A DNA stretch of 64,000 nt from contig BEDY01000004.1 in NCBI GenBank assembly GCA_002335605.1, positions 1,116,001-1,180,000 of the forward strand. Direction: 5' to 3'. A program made the position numbers and the translations under genes. This DNA comes from Prillingera fragicola (taxonomy: Eukaryota; Basidiomycota; Tremellomycetes; Trichosporonales; Trichosporonaceae). Shown here piece after piece: positions 30,942 through 43,345 of the stretch (the stretch's first letter is position 1; every line of letters begins with the position of its first letter). The notes under the pieces are model-generated. The model saw nothing but the letters and a program-made list of their open reading frames with translations, made no database searches and had not been told where the DNA came from.

Positions 30942-33900
30942 TTTTATGAATAGAAACGCGACAGTTGACCAAGGAGTAGAATATGAAAAGCGAGCTTCTA
31001 GCCGGAGAAGCCGGGTGCAAGATGTTGCAAGAAAGGGCTTGGTAGAGGTGATGAGCACAGTTGTTACGCGTACATCTAGTCGAGTAGAGTGTGGGGGCCG
31101 ACTGGGTGGTCACCTAGGGTGATGCAGGGCAAGTGAGATGAATCGATGAATGGGCGATGGTGGGATGGCGCCAGGAGCGTGACTGGGTTGCGTGTGCGGG
31201 GCAAATGCTTCGCGGTGGCCGTGGATGCACGCGAGGGGCGGTGGATATTGCAATGTTCGGGAGGGGAGGGGATGTCTGTGCACTGGATGTCGATGGGTAC
31301 GACTGCCAGTGGATGGATGGATGGATGGTTGCGTGCGCGTGCGTGACGAAGACGATGACGTGGTCGTATGCGCGTGGGAGAGGTTGATGGCGAGAGAAAG
31401 AGTAGAAGAAGGGAGGGGTGGGGGAAGTGTTGATGAATCGGGGGGGAGAGAATGGGATAAAGGATAAAGGACAAGAGGAAGACCCGTCTCTAACAGGGGT
31501 AGAAGCAAAGGATGATGAAGATGAAGATGAGAGGACGACAAAGGCTACAGACCGCATTTGGATGCAACTTGGCTGAATGCGTCGTACACCACTCTCTCAC
31601 GGCGCTCGCAGCCCACGGCCCACCGTACGCGAGGCCTCACTCTCACCGTACCAGCGCTCGTTGGACCCTGAGTCACCAAACACACAAACACGACGCGTCG
31701 TACTCGCACAGCATTTTTGATTCCATGTTCTCTCTGTGCGTCATTGCACGCAAGAGCAATAACAACCACGATGCATGGCCTGTTCCTCTACTAGTACGCC
31801 ACAGGGATCTCCCGAACAGGATAATAGGACGCAGGAGCGCAGGAGCGCAGTAATTGGCACGTTCTGAACAGGACATGCAGGACAAGAAGAGTCGAGCGTG
31901 GTTGTGCCCCTTTCATCAGCTCTACATGAGGTCTTGTGCCCTGTACTAATGATACCAAGTCCTGCCATCCTGCGCGGCACACAATGCACATTCAGGGAAG
32001 CACTCATCCTGCATTAGTTTCCCAACTGGGTCTCTGTTCCAGTGCGGCTGCGGAGAATTAAGTGACCCTAGATCTAGGACCAGTCCTCAGACGCGTCTCG
32101 GGGTGGCGCTCCTCCCGATTTATCATGCATGCCCGTGCACTTTATCCTGCCGTCACGCTCGTAATCTGCGCCTTCTGTTCATCGTCAAGCTGTTGTTCGG
32201 CGCGTTTTGTGGTCGTTGCGACCTTACAGTGTACAGAAAAGTGTGCATACTAAACAAGGATCATTGCAGGAAGAAGAGTCGGCACCGCAGCCTTTGGGCT
32301 GAAGCCTGCGCTCATCCAGAGCACACCACTGTCCAATTCCAGTAGCTTCATGGCTACAGCCTTCCCTCATCGTACCTGTCACTCTCTCATGTCCCGAGGC
32401 CCCTAGACGTCCTGGGTTTTCTCTCCCGCATCCACGTTGCCGATGCGTGCTTTGGACCTTGGCTGCTCGAGGCCCTCAGTTCCACCGTTCGTAAAGTGCC
32501 TGTCCCAGTATAGCCAGTATCGAACCCAGCGTCGTGTACTGAACGCTATATGTTGTTGTGCCGCAAACAAAAGCTTCGGGGTAGCCTACTCGGTTCACGC
32601 CAGAAAGGTACATGCCGGCATGTCTTTGCGCATGGCCGCCTCGTTCTGTTCGTTGTTTACTCCTCCTTGGATCGTCATGTCGTCGTACAGCGAGCGCGTC
32701 AAACACGTCTTCATCCAATCGTCGCCCATACTGCGGCAGGGACAAACAAACATGACGCGTCGTCGTCTTCCGTATGAAGCAATGGAAAACAAGGCCCCTC
32801 ATGCCGCAGCGAGTCGCTGATGGAATTCCCAAGGCAGTGAGGCGCTGCAGTTTGCGAAACCAAACCCCCCGCGTCCGCGAGGGGGAGGGTAGCTGTGGCG
32901 ATGCTCCAGCCGATGACTCACCATGTAGATTCACTATCCTTGTCCAAATGAAGCATCAAGCATGTTCCCGGCCCCTGCCCCTCGCGCAGGGGGTATCCTC
33001 TTACATGTGTTGAAGGAATCGGGGGCCCAGAGTACCAGAGTATGAGCAATGTCGCTGCCCCTGGAGTCGCCGGAAGTTTGACCCAGTTAAAACGAAGCGA
33101 ATGGCCCGGCCAAGAGGAGGTATGCCCCTGTTGCCGCCGAGCTTCCTCACAGTGAGCACCATATCCCCTAGTTCCCTGCGGACTGAACTGGTAAGAACGG
33201 TGGTATGGTGGGCTTGCACACAAAGCTGCACGGAATGCTTGCACAGCACCAGGGAGCAATGTTTGTGGGGTCCTCGCGTTGCGATTTGGGGTGTTGCCGC
33301 ACTGTTTCGCGGTTGGACTTCTTCTAGACTCCGAAGCGCGCGATCACCTAACCACGGCATGTTGCCCTTGTCCATCGCGTGATGATGTGGTCATGCTCTC
33401 CGAAACTCTTATGAAAGAGTGGTCCACAGGACAGGCAGCACAAACATGTAAACATTGGGCATCCGCATGTCACTGAAACCAATGTGTTAGTGCATGTGCA
33501 TTACTGACGTGGCTCAAGTGTTGGTTGACAGTCGACGCTAAGAACCACGTGCGTAGGTGTACTGTAAGGCCCAGTTGTGCAGAACAATGGAAGGTGTCAA
33601 TTGGCCCAACTGGCAGGCAGTTCCATCTACAGAAACCAGCATGTGAAGGTCGCGAGTCGTGTGGCGCTCCCCAGCCGGCGACAGGGAAGTCTCAACCCTC
33701 CGCGTATCGTCTGTGGCGTTCACAATCGCCCCTGCACGTACTGCTGCGGCCCAACCTCTGCACTCTGTCGCACTACTGTCTCGGACGTGGCCTTCTAGGC
33801 CATAGAACACTGTTCTTGACCCCCAGGTTCACGCCGTGCCATGACTTGACCAGATGGCTTGGGAGGCAAGAGCGGATTCACTATCCCAGCTCTTCTGTTT

Positions 33901-35303
33901 GCCAAGCACCTGTTGCGCGTGTGTCAGCGCCGACCATCGTGCCAGCGACTTCACAAGACGCTCTCTCTGCGTCATAGTATCACCCACCCAGACATCTGCC
34001 ACCGTATCCGCCCTTCACAAATAACTAACGGCTATAGGCGGACCATGCTGCAGCGTGTCTACATGGGATCCAGATGTCACTGAAGAACCTATAATCAACC
34101 CACGGTGAAAATAAACCGTCGGCTGTGTGGAGGCGTGGAATGAAGCCTCTTACAGAGATCTCGAATTCCCACCAAACCACCGATCTACCGAGCCGCACTA
34201 GAGCAGCGCTTACATGAATTCTAGCACTGTGGTTTAGTTTGATCAGTACCCGGCCTGGACGCTCTAAAAGCAGGATTGGGAAACAGTTACTGCCAACGGG
34301 GAGGTGAGTGAAGTTTGCAATGAAATTGATAGTGGATTGGGCAGCCTGCGGCCACGCCCCGGTCAGCTGGACGAGAAGAGAGTGATAGGAGATAGGGGAC
34401 ATCAAGGCCATTGGCTGTGGACCTTGACGGGAGACATATTCTGCAAACAATCATTTGCAGGCTCGAATGTTCGTGGTGGCTGTGCCACGGGTTGCGTGTG
34501 GCGCACAGCTAAAGGACGCTATGACGTCGACAAGGAATGGCTGGCTTCGGCTTGTGCTGCCTTGTATTGTCCTCTCAATTCAGTCAATGTGGCGAGAAGC
34601 CTGCTGTATGCTCCTCTGCCTGCTCCGCCCAAAGACTCGCACTAGAGGGCCGAGACACCCTGTTGCATTTTCGGATCTGGGTGACATGCGGTTTTGCGCC
34701 CGGGTCGACATGTGCAGTAGCATTCCTCGACGCCACCCAACATTCCATGCCCCACATCCATGTGTGGCTTCTTCTGCCGAGCTTACGTTTGCGTACGCCC
34801 AGCACCACTACTGCAATACCCCTCCTGCTCCAATCCACGCCCACATGCACAAACAAATCGATTCGGGCCCAGCCCCCTTCTACTATGCCGACGACGTAGC
34901 AACTGGTCGGGAGGTAATTTAATGTCCCATGCCCATGCCTGGGAGTCTTCACCCATCTCTTGTTCCCCCTGGTCACCACTTGGTAGTACGCTCTCCCTTC
35001 CAACTTGAACCGTGAGAGGAATCTTGTTCTCCCGCCATTAAAGGGATATCTGTCGCGCTGCCCCGGCTGGCGATTACGCAAAGTCGTCTTCGCGAACCTA
35101 ACCGCTGCTGTCACCGTCACCACCCGAACGAACCGGGCCGAATACAGCCCGACTCCATCCTAGTGAACAAGCATCCGGAGGACCAGTTGCTATCCGTGCG
35201 CTGTCCCCAGTTAAAGGGGCCCTTGCTCTCGCCATAAAACCCGGCCCACTCGTGACCCGTTGCCACCACCTTTGCACCTGCCTTTGTCATATCGGTCCGC
35301 AGA
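30942..35303. other. 4.4 kb without a recognisable gene
   Basis: This is the longest empty stretch in the window. The first 600 bases are pyrimidine-rich on the minus strand (upstream of the Ecl1-like gene) and contain a GGAT microsatellite. The remaining short frames have no domains, no fungal codon bias and no splice-compatible extensions. ACGCGT boxes occur at about 31693, 32090 and 32757. The right end should hold the NTF2-like gene promoter (CATAAAA at 35233-35239, about 70 bases from the ATG). Confidence 0.5.
31311..31328. repeat. (GGAT)4.5 microsatellite
   Basis: Four and a half perfect GGAT units, followed by a GCGTGCGCGTGCGTG alternating purine-pyrimidine tract, lie in the upstream region of the Ecl1-like gene. 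Confidence 0.85.
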
Positions 35304-35789
35304 ATGAGCAGCACCATTGGCTCACCGTCGTCCATTACCACGTCGGTAGACCTGGTGGCGCATCTCCGAGGATACCTACGTGTTCTGAACTCGCGCATGT
35401 GGTCATCGCTTGGCTACTACGTGTGCAACAAGCTCTCGGTCAACGGCCAGCGCCACGGTGTCGAGTCACTTGCAAACCGCTATCCGCCTGGCACCGTTTT
35501 CCGGACCGAAACGGTAGTCTCTGACGTTTCCAAACGTACCATTGCCGCCAGATTGGAGATTGAGCTCCCACCCACTTCTTTTGGCCCCGGCGAGCGTGTT
35601 CGTGAACATGTGTTTTACCACTTCAACGAGGCTTGGAAAATCGACGAGGTGTGGTCGGTCGCAGTCACGGTCGACCCACCGTCCCCTCGCCCCAAAGCGT
35701 CCCCTGCCATGCCCCCCGTATCGCGCAGGTCAAGCACGACTGCCGGCTCGGGACGCTTTCCAAGAGAATCGTCCACCCAAGTCGCCTGA
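35304..35789 (+). CDS. NTF2/SnoaL-like fold protein
   Basis: A single open frame of 161 residues, ATG 35304. After a short Ser/Thr start there is an alpha+beta cone-fold pattern: a long helix (LVAHLRGYLRVLNSRMW), then strands with GVESLANRYPPGTVFRTE, ARLEIELPP and the closing HVFYHFNEAWKIDEVWSVAV. That last strand pair, with Glu-Trp-Lys-Ile before a Trp, is typical of SnoaL-like small-molecule pockets. A Pro/Ser/Arg-rich tail of ~40 residues is probably disordered. There is no signal peptide. The enzyme activity, if any, is unknown; NTF2-like proteins are functionally diverse. It is isolated, with more than 1 kb of empty DNA on both sides. Confidence 0.65.
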   Translation: MSSTIGSPSSITTSVDLVAHLRGYLRVLNSRMWSSLGYYVCNKLSVNGQRHGVESLANRYPPGTVFRTETVVSDVSKRTIAARLEIELPPTSFGPGERVREHVFYHFNEAWKIDEVWSVAVTVDPPSPRPKASPAMPPVSRRSSTTAGSGRFPRESSTQVA

Positions 35790-36883
35790 GTTGAGGGCCT
35801 GACTGGTCGTGCCGGCTCTGGAGGCCGTATGTGACGCGTTCGACGCCATACGCGCCTCTCTGCCACAGGAATCCTCCTGGCACACCTGCAGCCCAAACAT
35901 GGTACTGTAGAACTTTGGGCTCCGGCTTGATATTGCCCTAGCACCTCCTTCCCCATCTTGCGTTTGTGCGTCTGGAACGGAACAGATCGCACCAGCGTCG
36001 TTTCTTGTTGGCATCACGCCCTTTAGAAGTTGCCACCCATGTCCTCCTCCCATCCTATTGTCATTTGAACAGCCCACAGACTTGTAGACCCCTTGGCCCA
36101 GTTTTCAACGTTCACACTCCAAGCACGCCGGCATATGCCAGATGGCCAGAAAGAGTGAATCACATGCACGACGTGCTTCTCACATGTCACACCCTACTGC
36201 TATGCTCTCTTCATGCCACTAGACGCGTCGGCCGTGCCCGGCACTCGGATGCAACTTAACAATTCCCTGCGCTCCACAATCCGCACCACCTTCTTCACGG
36301 CCCACGAGTGCATGTGCATCTTGGCCCAATGGCCAATGGCCAACCAGTGAACGTTCCGGTATCTCGGCCCCAGGTATCACGTACCCTTTGGAGTGAATCC
36401 CCGCGGTGGCGCGGTGGGGCCTTCTCGGCGCCGCTGGAGTACTCCACTCAATTCAATGGGGATCATTGTTCCCCTGCTGATGCGCCAATGTGCGGTCCCC
36501 CTCTGCCCCTGTTTTAGCTTGTGGTGGATCGGCTGAAACATTCCCCGAAGACCTCACCCAAGTTGCTCCATCAGATCCTTGATAACGTTTGGTGTCCGCC
36601 AGTGGATCAGTGGTCAGTCATCGGTCCAACTCGGTTAACTGTTAAAGCTTTAATACCTGATTTGTTAGCTTGGATACGTGATGAGTGATTGCGTGCGTGC
36701 GCCTCCGAAGAAGGGGGCACTCGCCCTCCCCCCCGTGCTCCATTACCGTCTCCGCGTCTCCCTCTCACACAGAACAACAGGAAATGCAGATTAACTAGAT
36801 GCGACAATGTAATGAGAGGTGGCGTGTACGTCGTACACAGTCTAAGGTCATCGCCACGCCCGGAGTTGAATACCGGCGCGCGC
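35790..36883. other. Intergenic between convergent genes
   Basis: 1.1 kb between two 3' ends. It contains a CAATGGCCAATGGCCAA double box at about 36328-36344 and a GTGCGTGCG tract near 36694, but no gene is supported. Confidence 0.45.
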
Positions 36884-39342
36884 TCAACGGAAGTTGAGTT
36901 TCATGAGGAAGAGGAGAATGTTCATGGAGACGTGAACGGATGCCCAGACTGATGACAAGTTAGCCCCCGCTCGAGTTCACGTTCACTCACCACATGCTGG
37001 CACAATTTCAGGATACTCGCGCATTTCGTCCATGCCAATGGCACTGACATCCACTTGGAATCCCATGCCCATAATTTGTCGCGCAACAAAGGAGCTGAGC
37101 AGCTCTGATCCCCACACCGCACACGACGCAAAAAACGTCATGGCAAAGGTGTAGGGATCTTCTGCAGTCTCGGTAAACTTGAAGAAGGGATAGATTTCTG
37201 AAGTGTTAGGATTGTCTCGCAGAGTGGAGCAGCCAAGACACGTACGAGAGTTCGGTCCGAAATGCAGAATGCTCAGCCAGCCTGGAATTGTCAGTAGAGC
37301 TAGATTCATCGTGATGTACCTAGGAAGCCAACCATGGTCACATTCTGGGCCAGGCTGCGGCAGTAAAAACCGACCGCCACATTCTCGACGTGGTCGGCCC
37401 AGCTGTGTGGGTATCCCACAATCACCTGTAATGCGCGATGGTAGATGCCTGTCATCTGCAGGGGGAAGACGATGATCACCGAGATTGACGACAGAAGTTG
37501 GACGGTCGCGAATTGGGATGGCGAGCGCAGACGCGCAAACTGAGGTCAGACAAGTCCCATCCGTGGAGCTCACTAGATTGCGGTAAAACACGTGGTAGAC
37601 CAGTTGGAAGAACAACTTGTATACAAAGAGTAGGGCGCGTGACCGGACTTTAGAGGACAGGACAAAGAAAGAAATTTGCGCCAGCAGCTGGACGGTAATG
37701 ATCCACGACCACACCCAGGTACCGGCATCCAGTGAGGTGTGGGGCAGGGTTGAGAGGAAGAGACTCGCGTATGCTATCGTTAATTCAGTACAATGGCTCG
37801 CACTCACCCTGGCCGGCAATGAGCGAGAACGAGGCAATGGCGAGGCACGCCATGAACCAGAGGAACCGCAGCCACGACGACGGGATGCGTCTAAATGACT
37901 GCCCGAAAAATCTGTCATCAGCGTTGAGCCATGTCCAAACGTACGTGTCCTGTACGACCGGCTGAGCATGTCGGTACATGTGCCGCCGGTCACGTTTTAG
38001 TTTGGAAAAGCAGGCAATGGCAGGCAAGTGCATTGCCGCAAACGAGAGGACGACCCAGAAGGCTACACAGTCAGTGGCTGCACGGCAACAATCGACGTAC
38101 TCTTTCGCTCCCAGTCAAAGACTTCACCATCTTTGGGCTTGGATTCGAAGCGCGCATGCAAGCCAAAGAGGTCGAGGTGGTGAGCCACGAGACCCACCGC
38201 AAGAGTGCCAACCCAGAAGAGCGAGTACGTAGTCTTACCACCAAGGGATGCGGGCCACCAATCTTCGAAGATTAGCAGTCGTCAAGGCCGAAAACTTACT
38301 AAGACGGTAAAGACTAAAGAGATTGGTGATGAAGAATAGGGCTACAGCAAGGTATGCGCTTGACATGTTAGTCGCGATCTAGTGTCACCACCGCAGGGAC
38401 CTACCCAAAGTACCTGGCGTCGTCAGTTGCGTTACGGGGTGTGGCGCAGGGACAAACTCACCAGAACAGGAAAAAGTAAAAGTTGACATCTAGCGGAAGG
38501 TCGGACTCGTCTTCTCCCCCGCTGCCAGTTCCGTTGCCGTGCGTGTGTCCAGGACTTGGCCACGGCCATGACGGAGCGTCTGGCAACGGCGAGTCCTTGT
38601 AGGGATCGTTCACAGGAAAGGGCATGGCGACCCATGCCCAGACGATCAGACAGGGCAGAAGAGTGAGAACGAAGTGACGCTTCCAAAACGAACTGAGCCA
38701 CCTGTCGACGGTTTGTCGAGACGGCTGGGGCTGTCAGCGCTATTTTGCCACCGTTACTGCAAACGGGTGCCACTCAGCCCTCCACACAGCAACGTCAGAC
38801 TCACCCGGAAGAACACGCCTGACCATCCCTGCGCCGCATCATCTTCCGCAGCGCTCACCCTCCTCGCAGCCAAGCTCGCCGCTCGACTTCGGCTCCTTCT
38901 GAGCGGACTGCCTGGCAGGCGACCATATAGTCCTCCAGCCGCGCTCGTGCCTGCAGCTGTTGGAGGACGCGTGAATCCGAGTCGAGCTGCGACCGACTGC
39001 GCTCGCGAGTGTCCGCCCGAGGCAGACGAGTAAATGGACGCTGTAGTAGGGCTCCGAGGTGCGCCTGGGCCGACGCCTCCGATAAGGTTGCTGGGTCCGC
39101 CGACGGAGCGCGCGCTGATAGCTAGTGATGGGCGGTTGCGCGGTTTTCGTGGAGAGTTTGCGCGATCTCGATCTGTCACGCAAAACCAGATAATGAGAGT
39201 CAACAAGGACGCGCAGGAAGTCGGTCGGCAGTGACATGAGAGGAGGAAGGTTAGCTAGCACGTTGTTGAGGTGGAGATCGCGTCGCTTACCCCACTGTTT
39301 ATCCTGCGCGCGCTCGGAGCCCGTAGAGAGCGGCGTAAACAT
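36884..39342 (-). CDS. Conserved-looking multi-pass membrane protein of unknown function
   Basis: About ten short introns; start ATG 39342 (MFTPLSTGSERAQDKQW, joined in frame to DRDRANSPRK), stop 36886-36884 (end VWASVHVSMNILLFLMKLNFR); about 700 residues. An N-terminal Ser/Arg/Ala-rich cytosolic stretch of ~110 residues precedes the first membrane segment (SSFWKRHFVLTLLPCLIVWA). A short Gly/Asp-rich loop follows, then about nine more hydrophobic segments, with loops rich in aromatics (TYVWTWLNADDRFFGQSF; NVTMVGFLGWLSILHFGPNS). Frame continuity across every junction and the clean TM pattern argue for a real gene. No transporter, GPCR or glycosyltransferase motif was recognised. A 336-codon frame over 36983-37993 reads through introns and is not the protein. 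Confidence 0.72.
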
Positions 39343-39599
39343 GTCTCTGAAAGAGTAACAGACATGCGCTGGGCGACGGTCAACGACAAGATAGAGTGTT
39401 GGTGATGCCGAATGTGCTGTCCCAGCACTGGTCGCTTGCCTCTCTCGTTCAAGCTCGAACGGCCGCCCGTCACGCACGCGTGCCATCGTGCCTGGAACGC
39501 CATGCATCAACAAAGGGTCCTCCACCGACTTTTTGACCCCGTCCTCGCAGGTATCCTCTTCCCAAGCAGCGCCAAAGCCCTATGTATGCATCGTCCAGG

Positions 39600-42500
39600 C
39601 TACAGAGAAGCAGAAACATCGGCATTTAGACACTTGGCCACGAGCTGCAGAATCTCGGCGCTCACAGCGTCGTTGGTACTGCGCATCGTCAAGCGGCACA
39701 ACTTGGCGCTCTTGTTGGGCTCGAGACGGCCCAAAATGCCAATCTTTCCTGCTGCGGTCGTGTGCAAGACGCCCGCGACAACATGCTGCAAAGTCAGCGC
39801 AACAACTGGAAATGATGACTCACGTTTGACGGACTCGGGTCAATGTTTTGCAACACTGACAGGCGGTGGCCAGACAGGACGCGAGCGTTACGCTCAACGT
39901 CAAGTTGGCCGTCCGCAGTGAGCTTGATGGGGAAGATTTGCTGCGCCTCGCGAGGAGGACCCCCGATAATCTTCCAGCGTTCAAAGAATGCTGCCGCGCT
40001 GAGCTCGACGCCCTCGACAAAGCGTGAGATGAAAATGGGCAATCGCAAGACGAGGGTGGTAAAGCTGCCAGCGAGATAGGTGAAGCGGAGCACTGGTGGC
40101 GAGGTGAAGACATCCTTGCACTCGACATTGATCATCTCCTGCACCTGTGCGAGGCCGTTGATGTCACTAACAGGCTCGTCGTGGAATTCTGTCCGGAGGG
40201 CATCTGGCGAACTGTTTTCAATCCTGGCCGAGATTGACGAGAATGGTGTGGAAATCTTGTTGCCAATGAACAATGCAATGCGACCCTTGGCACCGTGATA
40301 TTCTGCCTTGATGCCAATTTGGATCTGCTTGTCCTCGTACAGAACACCCTCGGTCGAGTAGCTGAGACGCTCCAGCCACTTGTCAACGTTGGGTGCCACT
40401 GTGAGGGGAGTAAGCAGAGACGGATCGACTCCGCCCAAGTTGGCATTGTGCTGAAGGTCGTCGGGCCGGGCGACAAGCGGCGAAATGGGTGTCATGGGAG
40501 CAGAAGTAGGTGACAAAGCATCTGGCTCGGAGACCATGGGCCCGTCGCCTGTGAGCAGGCGCTGTCCCATGGACGGCTGCTCCGTTGTTGGTGTCGACAT
40601 GTCGAGACCGGCCAAGGACGACATGATGTCGTCTGACAAGTGTGAAGATCCCGCGCCCATCATTGGCTCCATCATGGTCGCTTGCCTGCTTTCCGTTGGC
40701 GTCTCGAGAATCGTAGGCTGGGGCTTTGGCGGCGGCATTGGCGACGGTGTCTCCTGGGCGACGGGCGATTCGAGGGTGGATTTCCTAAAGCTTCTAAACT
40801 TGTCGGCAACGCGGCCCTTGTTGTCCTGCTGCTGGCCGATAATCCATGTCCTCTTGTCCTGCGCCTTGTCGCCACGGCTGTGCAAGCGGCTGACGAGTGC
40901 CGACTCGCGCTCGGGGAACACTGGCATCTCGTCGCACACTGTCTGCAGGAGCTCTTCATTGTCGTCGCGAGTGGCCAGCGCGAGATATTCACAGGCACGC
41001 TGCTGCAGCTCGGCATCGAGAACATGGGTGTAGCGGCGGAAGATGTTGATCAAATGGTCCTTGATTTCGGGGAACAGGTTGACCCACTTGATGTATGTGG
41101 TGAGAAGGAGGGCGCGGGTGGGAGCGGTGCAAATGTTGATCTTCGAGTGCAAGGCCTGGAATTGTTCGATCGGGCTGCAGCCATCCTCGTTGGCAATCAG
41201 ATGTCCAAACTCGCCCAGAATGTAGCCACCAACGCGGACCATGTTCTCGTGGCACTGCTGGGCCTGGAGATAGTGATACACCGCGGCTGAGGCGTACGCC
41301 TGCACGTCCTCGTTATTAGTGACGAGCTGGACGACACGGTACCAGACCTCGGCACCAACGTGGTCTCCTGCGGTCGAAATGAGTTGCAATATAGTGTCAA
41401 TGTACCACTCGTACTCGGTCGCGAAACGTTCTGTCAGAATGGCAATCTTAAGAACCATTTCCTCTCGCAAGTTGTAGTCGGCGACCGAGAGATACCTCAA
41501 GAGCTCGCCGACGACCGTCTTGGCGTTGGTCGTGTCGCACATAGAGTACAACAGGTCGAGAGCACGGCGACGAACGGAAATGTCACGGTCCTTCAAGCTG
41601 AGAATAATGGTCTCCTGGTGGCGCTTGACAGGTTCAAGCGAGGTCGAGCATGCTGCCAAGTGTGCCATTGCGTCGAGACCGAGGTAACGGACATTTGTCT
41701 CTCGTGCCAGAATAAAGCGGCCGAGGAGGACCGAGGCGTTTGAGACGACCTTGGACTCGGGGTCGAGGTGAATAGCGAGGTTGATTGCCTCGAATAGGAC
41801 CGAGTTTTGGGCATTGTTGTGTTGCACGTTCTGCTATTAGCTGCGACTCGTCCAGTTGGGCTCACTCGTGGAGTCTCTTGGGACATGTCTATAATCGCCT
41901 GGAGCACACCATTGACCATTTCGACGACCTCGGGATTGTCTGGTGGAGGATAGTACTGCAGCAAACGCAAGAGCTTGACCTGGAGCCAAGGGTTTGGCAC
42001 CTTGTAGTAGACATATGTCGAGGGAGTCTCGGAATCAAACACAATCTGTCGTCAGCCGAGTCCGTAAGAGGCCACCCACCTTGTCTAGCCTGTCTACTGC
42101 CTGCTGGTAGCAGCCAGCAAAGAGCTCGAGATTATCTTGCGCCATGGCAGTAATCAAGCTCGTGACCGTCATGGCGACACCCTGGTCGCGGTCGGCGATC
42201 AGAGGCACCACACGCTCTGCCCACTCCTGCACGGGCATGACGCCTGGGTGCTTGCGGTATAATCGGAGGAGGGTGAGGGCCGCCTTCTTCTTGACAAATG
42301 TTGTTGAGGTCGCGCTAATCATGGAACGGAAGACACTGTCGACGAGCGACTCGGCCATTTCCTTGCCTCCCAAGTTGGCAATGGCATGCAACGCGAGACA
42401 GTTGTTGATCTCATTGTTGTCCTCGAGATCCTTGCGGATCGAGTTGATCACGAGACGCACAATGTCCGAGTTTTCGTGCATGAGCAGTGTGATGGCGAGG

Positions 42501-42903
42501 TATCCCTGCTGTGTTAGCTAGGCGCATAGTTCAAGACCCACAATCTGCTTCTCGCTGTACTTGCTGCTGCTGATGAGGTTGACTGCCTCCATGTGGCCGA
42601 CGTCGACCTTGTAACCTAGAATATAGGTAAAGACGACCTTGGACAAATACTTCTTCTTCTGGTACCCGTCCAAGTTTCCATCTTTAAACTTTTGACGGAT
42701 GTGAGCCATCTCCCGGTTGACGCGCTTCTCCTCGAGCTCGCGAACGCGGCACGCCCTCAAGTCCGAGATGTACTGTTGGTCAGCACGTATGTTTACAAAG
42801 CTGCCAGGAAATTGTGACTCCGAGATCCCTAGCATACGCCGTTTCTCAAAGCAGCCTGGACGCTTGAGCTCACCTGGGTCAACCCCCTCATGGACGTCGC
42901 CAT
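39600..42903 (-). CDS. APL3: AP-2 adaptor complex alpha subunit (alpha-adaptin)
   Basis: Start ATG 42903-42901 ([10 protein letters not shown]). An intron to 42779 joins [19 protein letters not shown], the standard alpha-adaptin opening. The stop is 39602-39600; about 980 residues. AP-2 links clathrin to cargo and PtdIns(4,5)P2 at the plasma membrane. The trunk solenoid is clear: the [19 protein letters not shown] helix, [57 protein letters not shown], [19 protein letters not shown] helices and [15 protein letters not shown] ending the trunk. A Pro/Ser/Met-rich hinge follows, then the C-terminal ear sandwich ([20 protein letters not shown]) and platform ([14 protein letters not shown]). Four or five short introns separate the N-terminal third. 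It is divergent from HEL2 over 442 bases. Confidence 0.95.
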
Positions 42904-43345
42904 CTTGAAGGCGAAGTGGGGGGAGCGTGGTGGGTCGATCAAGGAGTGTGGCCGTTGCGCGAAATGTGGCAAGTATGCGAATAAGGGCTAATATGTCCTG
43001 TCGTTTCCTTCTTTCCCGCCGCTGTGCTCGTCGTGAGTATTGTCGTAGAGGTCGTGGTCGTTGTGCAAGTACGGATAGGGGATTCTGCCAATGCCCCGCG
43101 CCGTCGTCACAGTTGAGCGCGGGACCCGCGCACGGCCCACCCGGTGATCCTGATAAGGCCACGTGGTTGGATTTCCACATCATTCCAAGCTCCGGCTCCG
43201 AGCCCCAATCTCATGCATGACGCTGGCCCCGCCGTGACTGACCTCGAGATTACTGGCTCGACTCGCACCTTCTTTGTCAACGTTTCTTACTCTTCAAGCA
43301 TAGCGGCTCTTCCTACACGCGCTCTTTGTCAACTCTATTCCTAAC
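42904..43345. promoter_or_regulatory. Divergent promoter between AP-2 alpha and HEL2
   Basis: 442 bases of shared upstream DNA without a coding frame. No TATA box is evident on either side, as expected for constitutively expressed genes. Confidence 0.5.

Noticed and set aside
31076..31557. Three overlapping Ser/Pro/His-rich frames on the minus strand
   Set aside because: All three frames are open because the strand is C/T-rich; this fits a 5' UTR or promoter rather than protein.
36983..37993. 336-codon minus-strand frame as a complete protein
   Set aside because: It reads through several consensus introns of the membrane-protein gene; splicing them restores continuous membrane segments.
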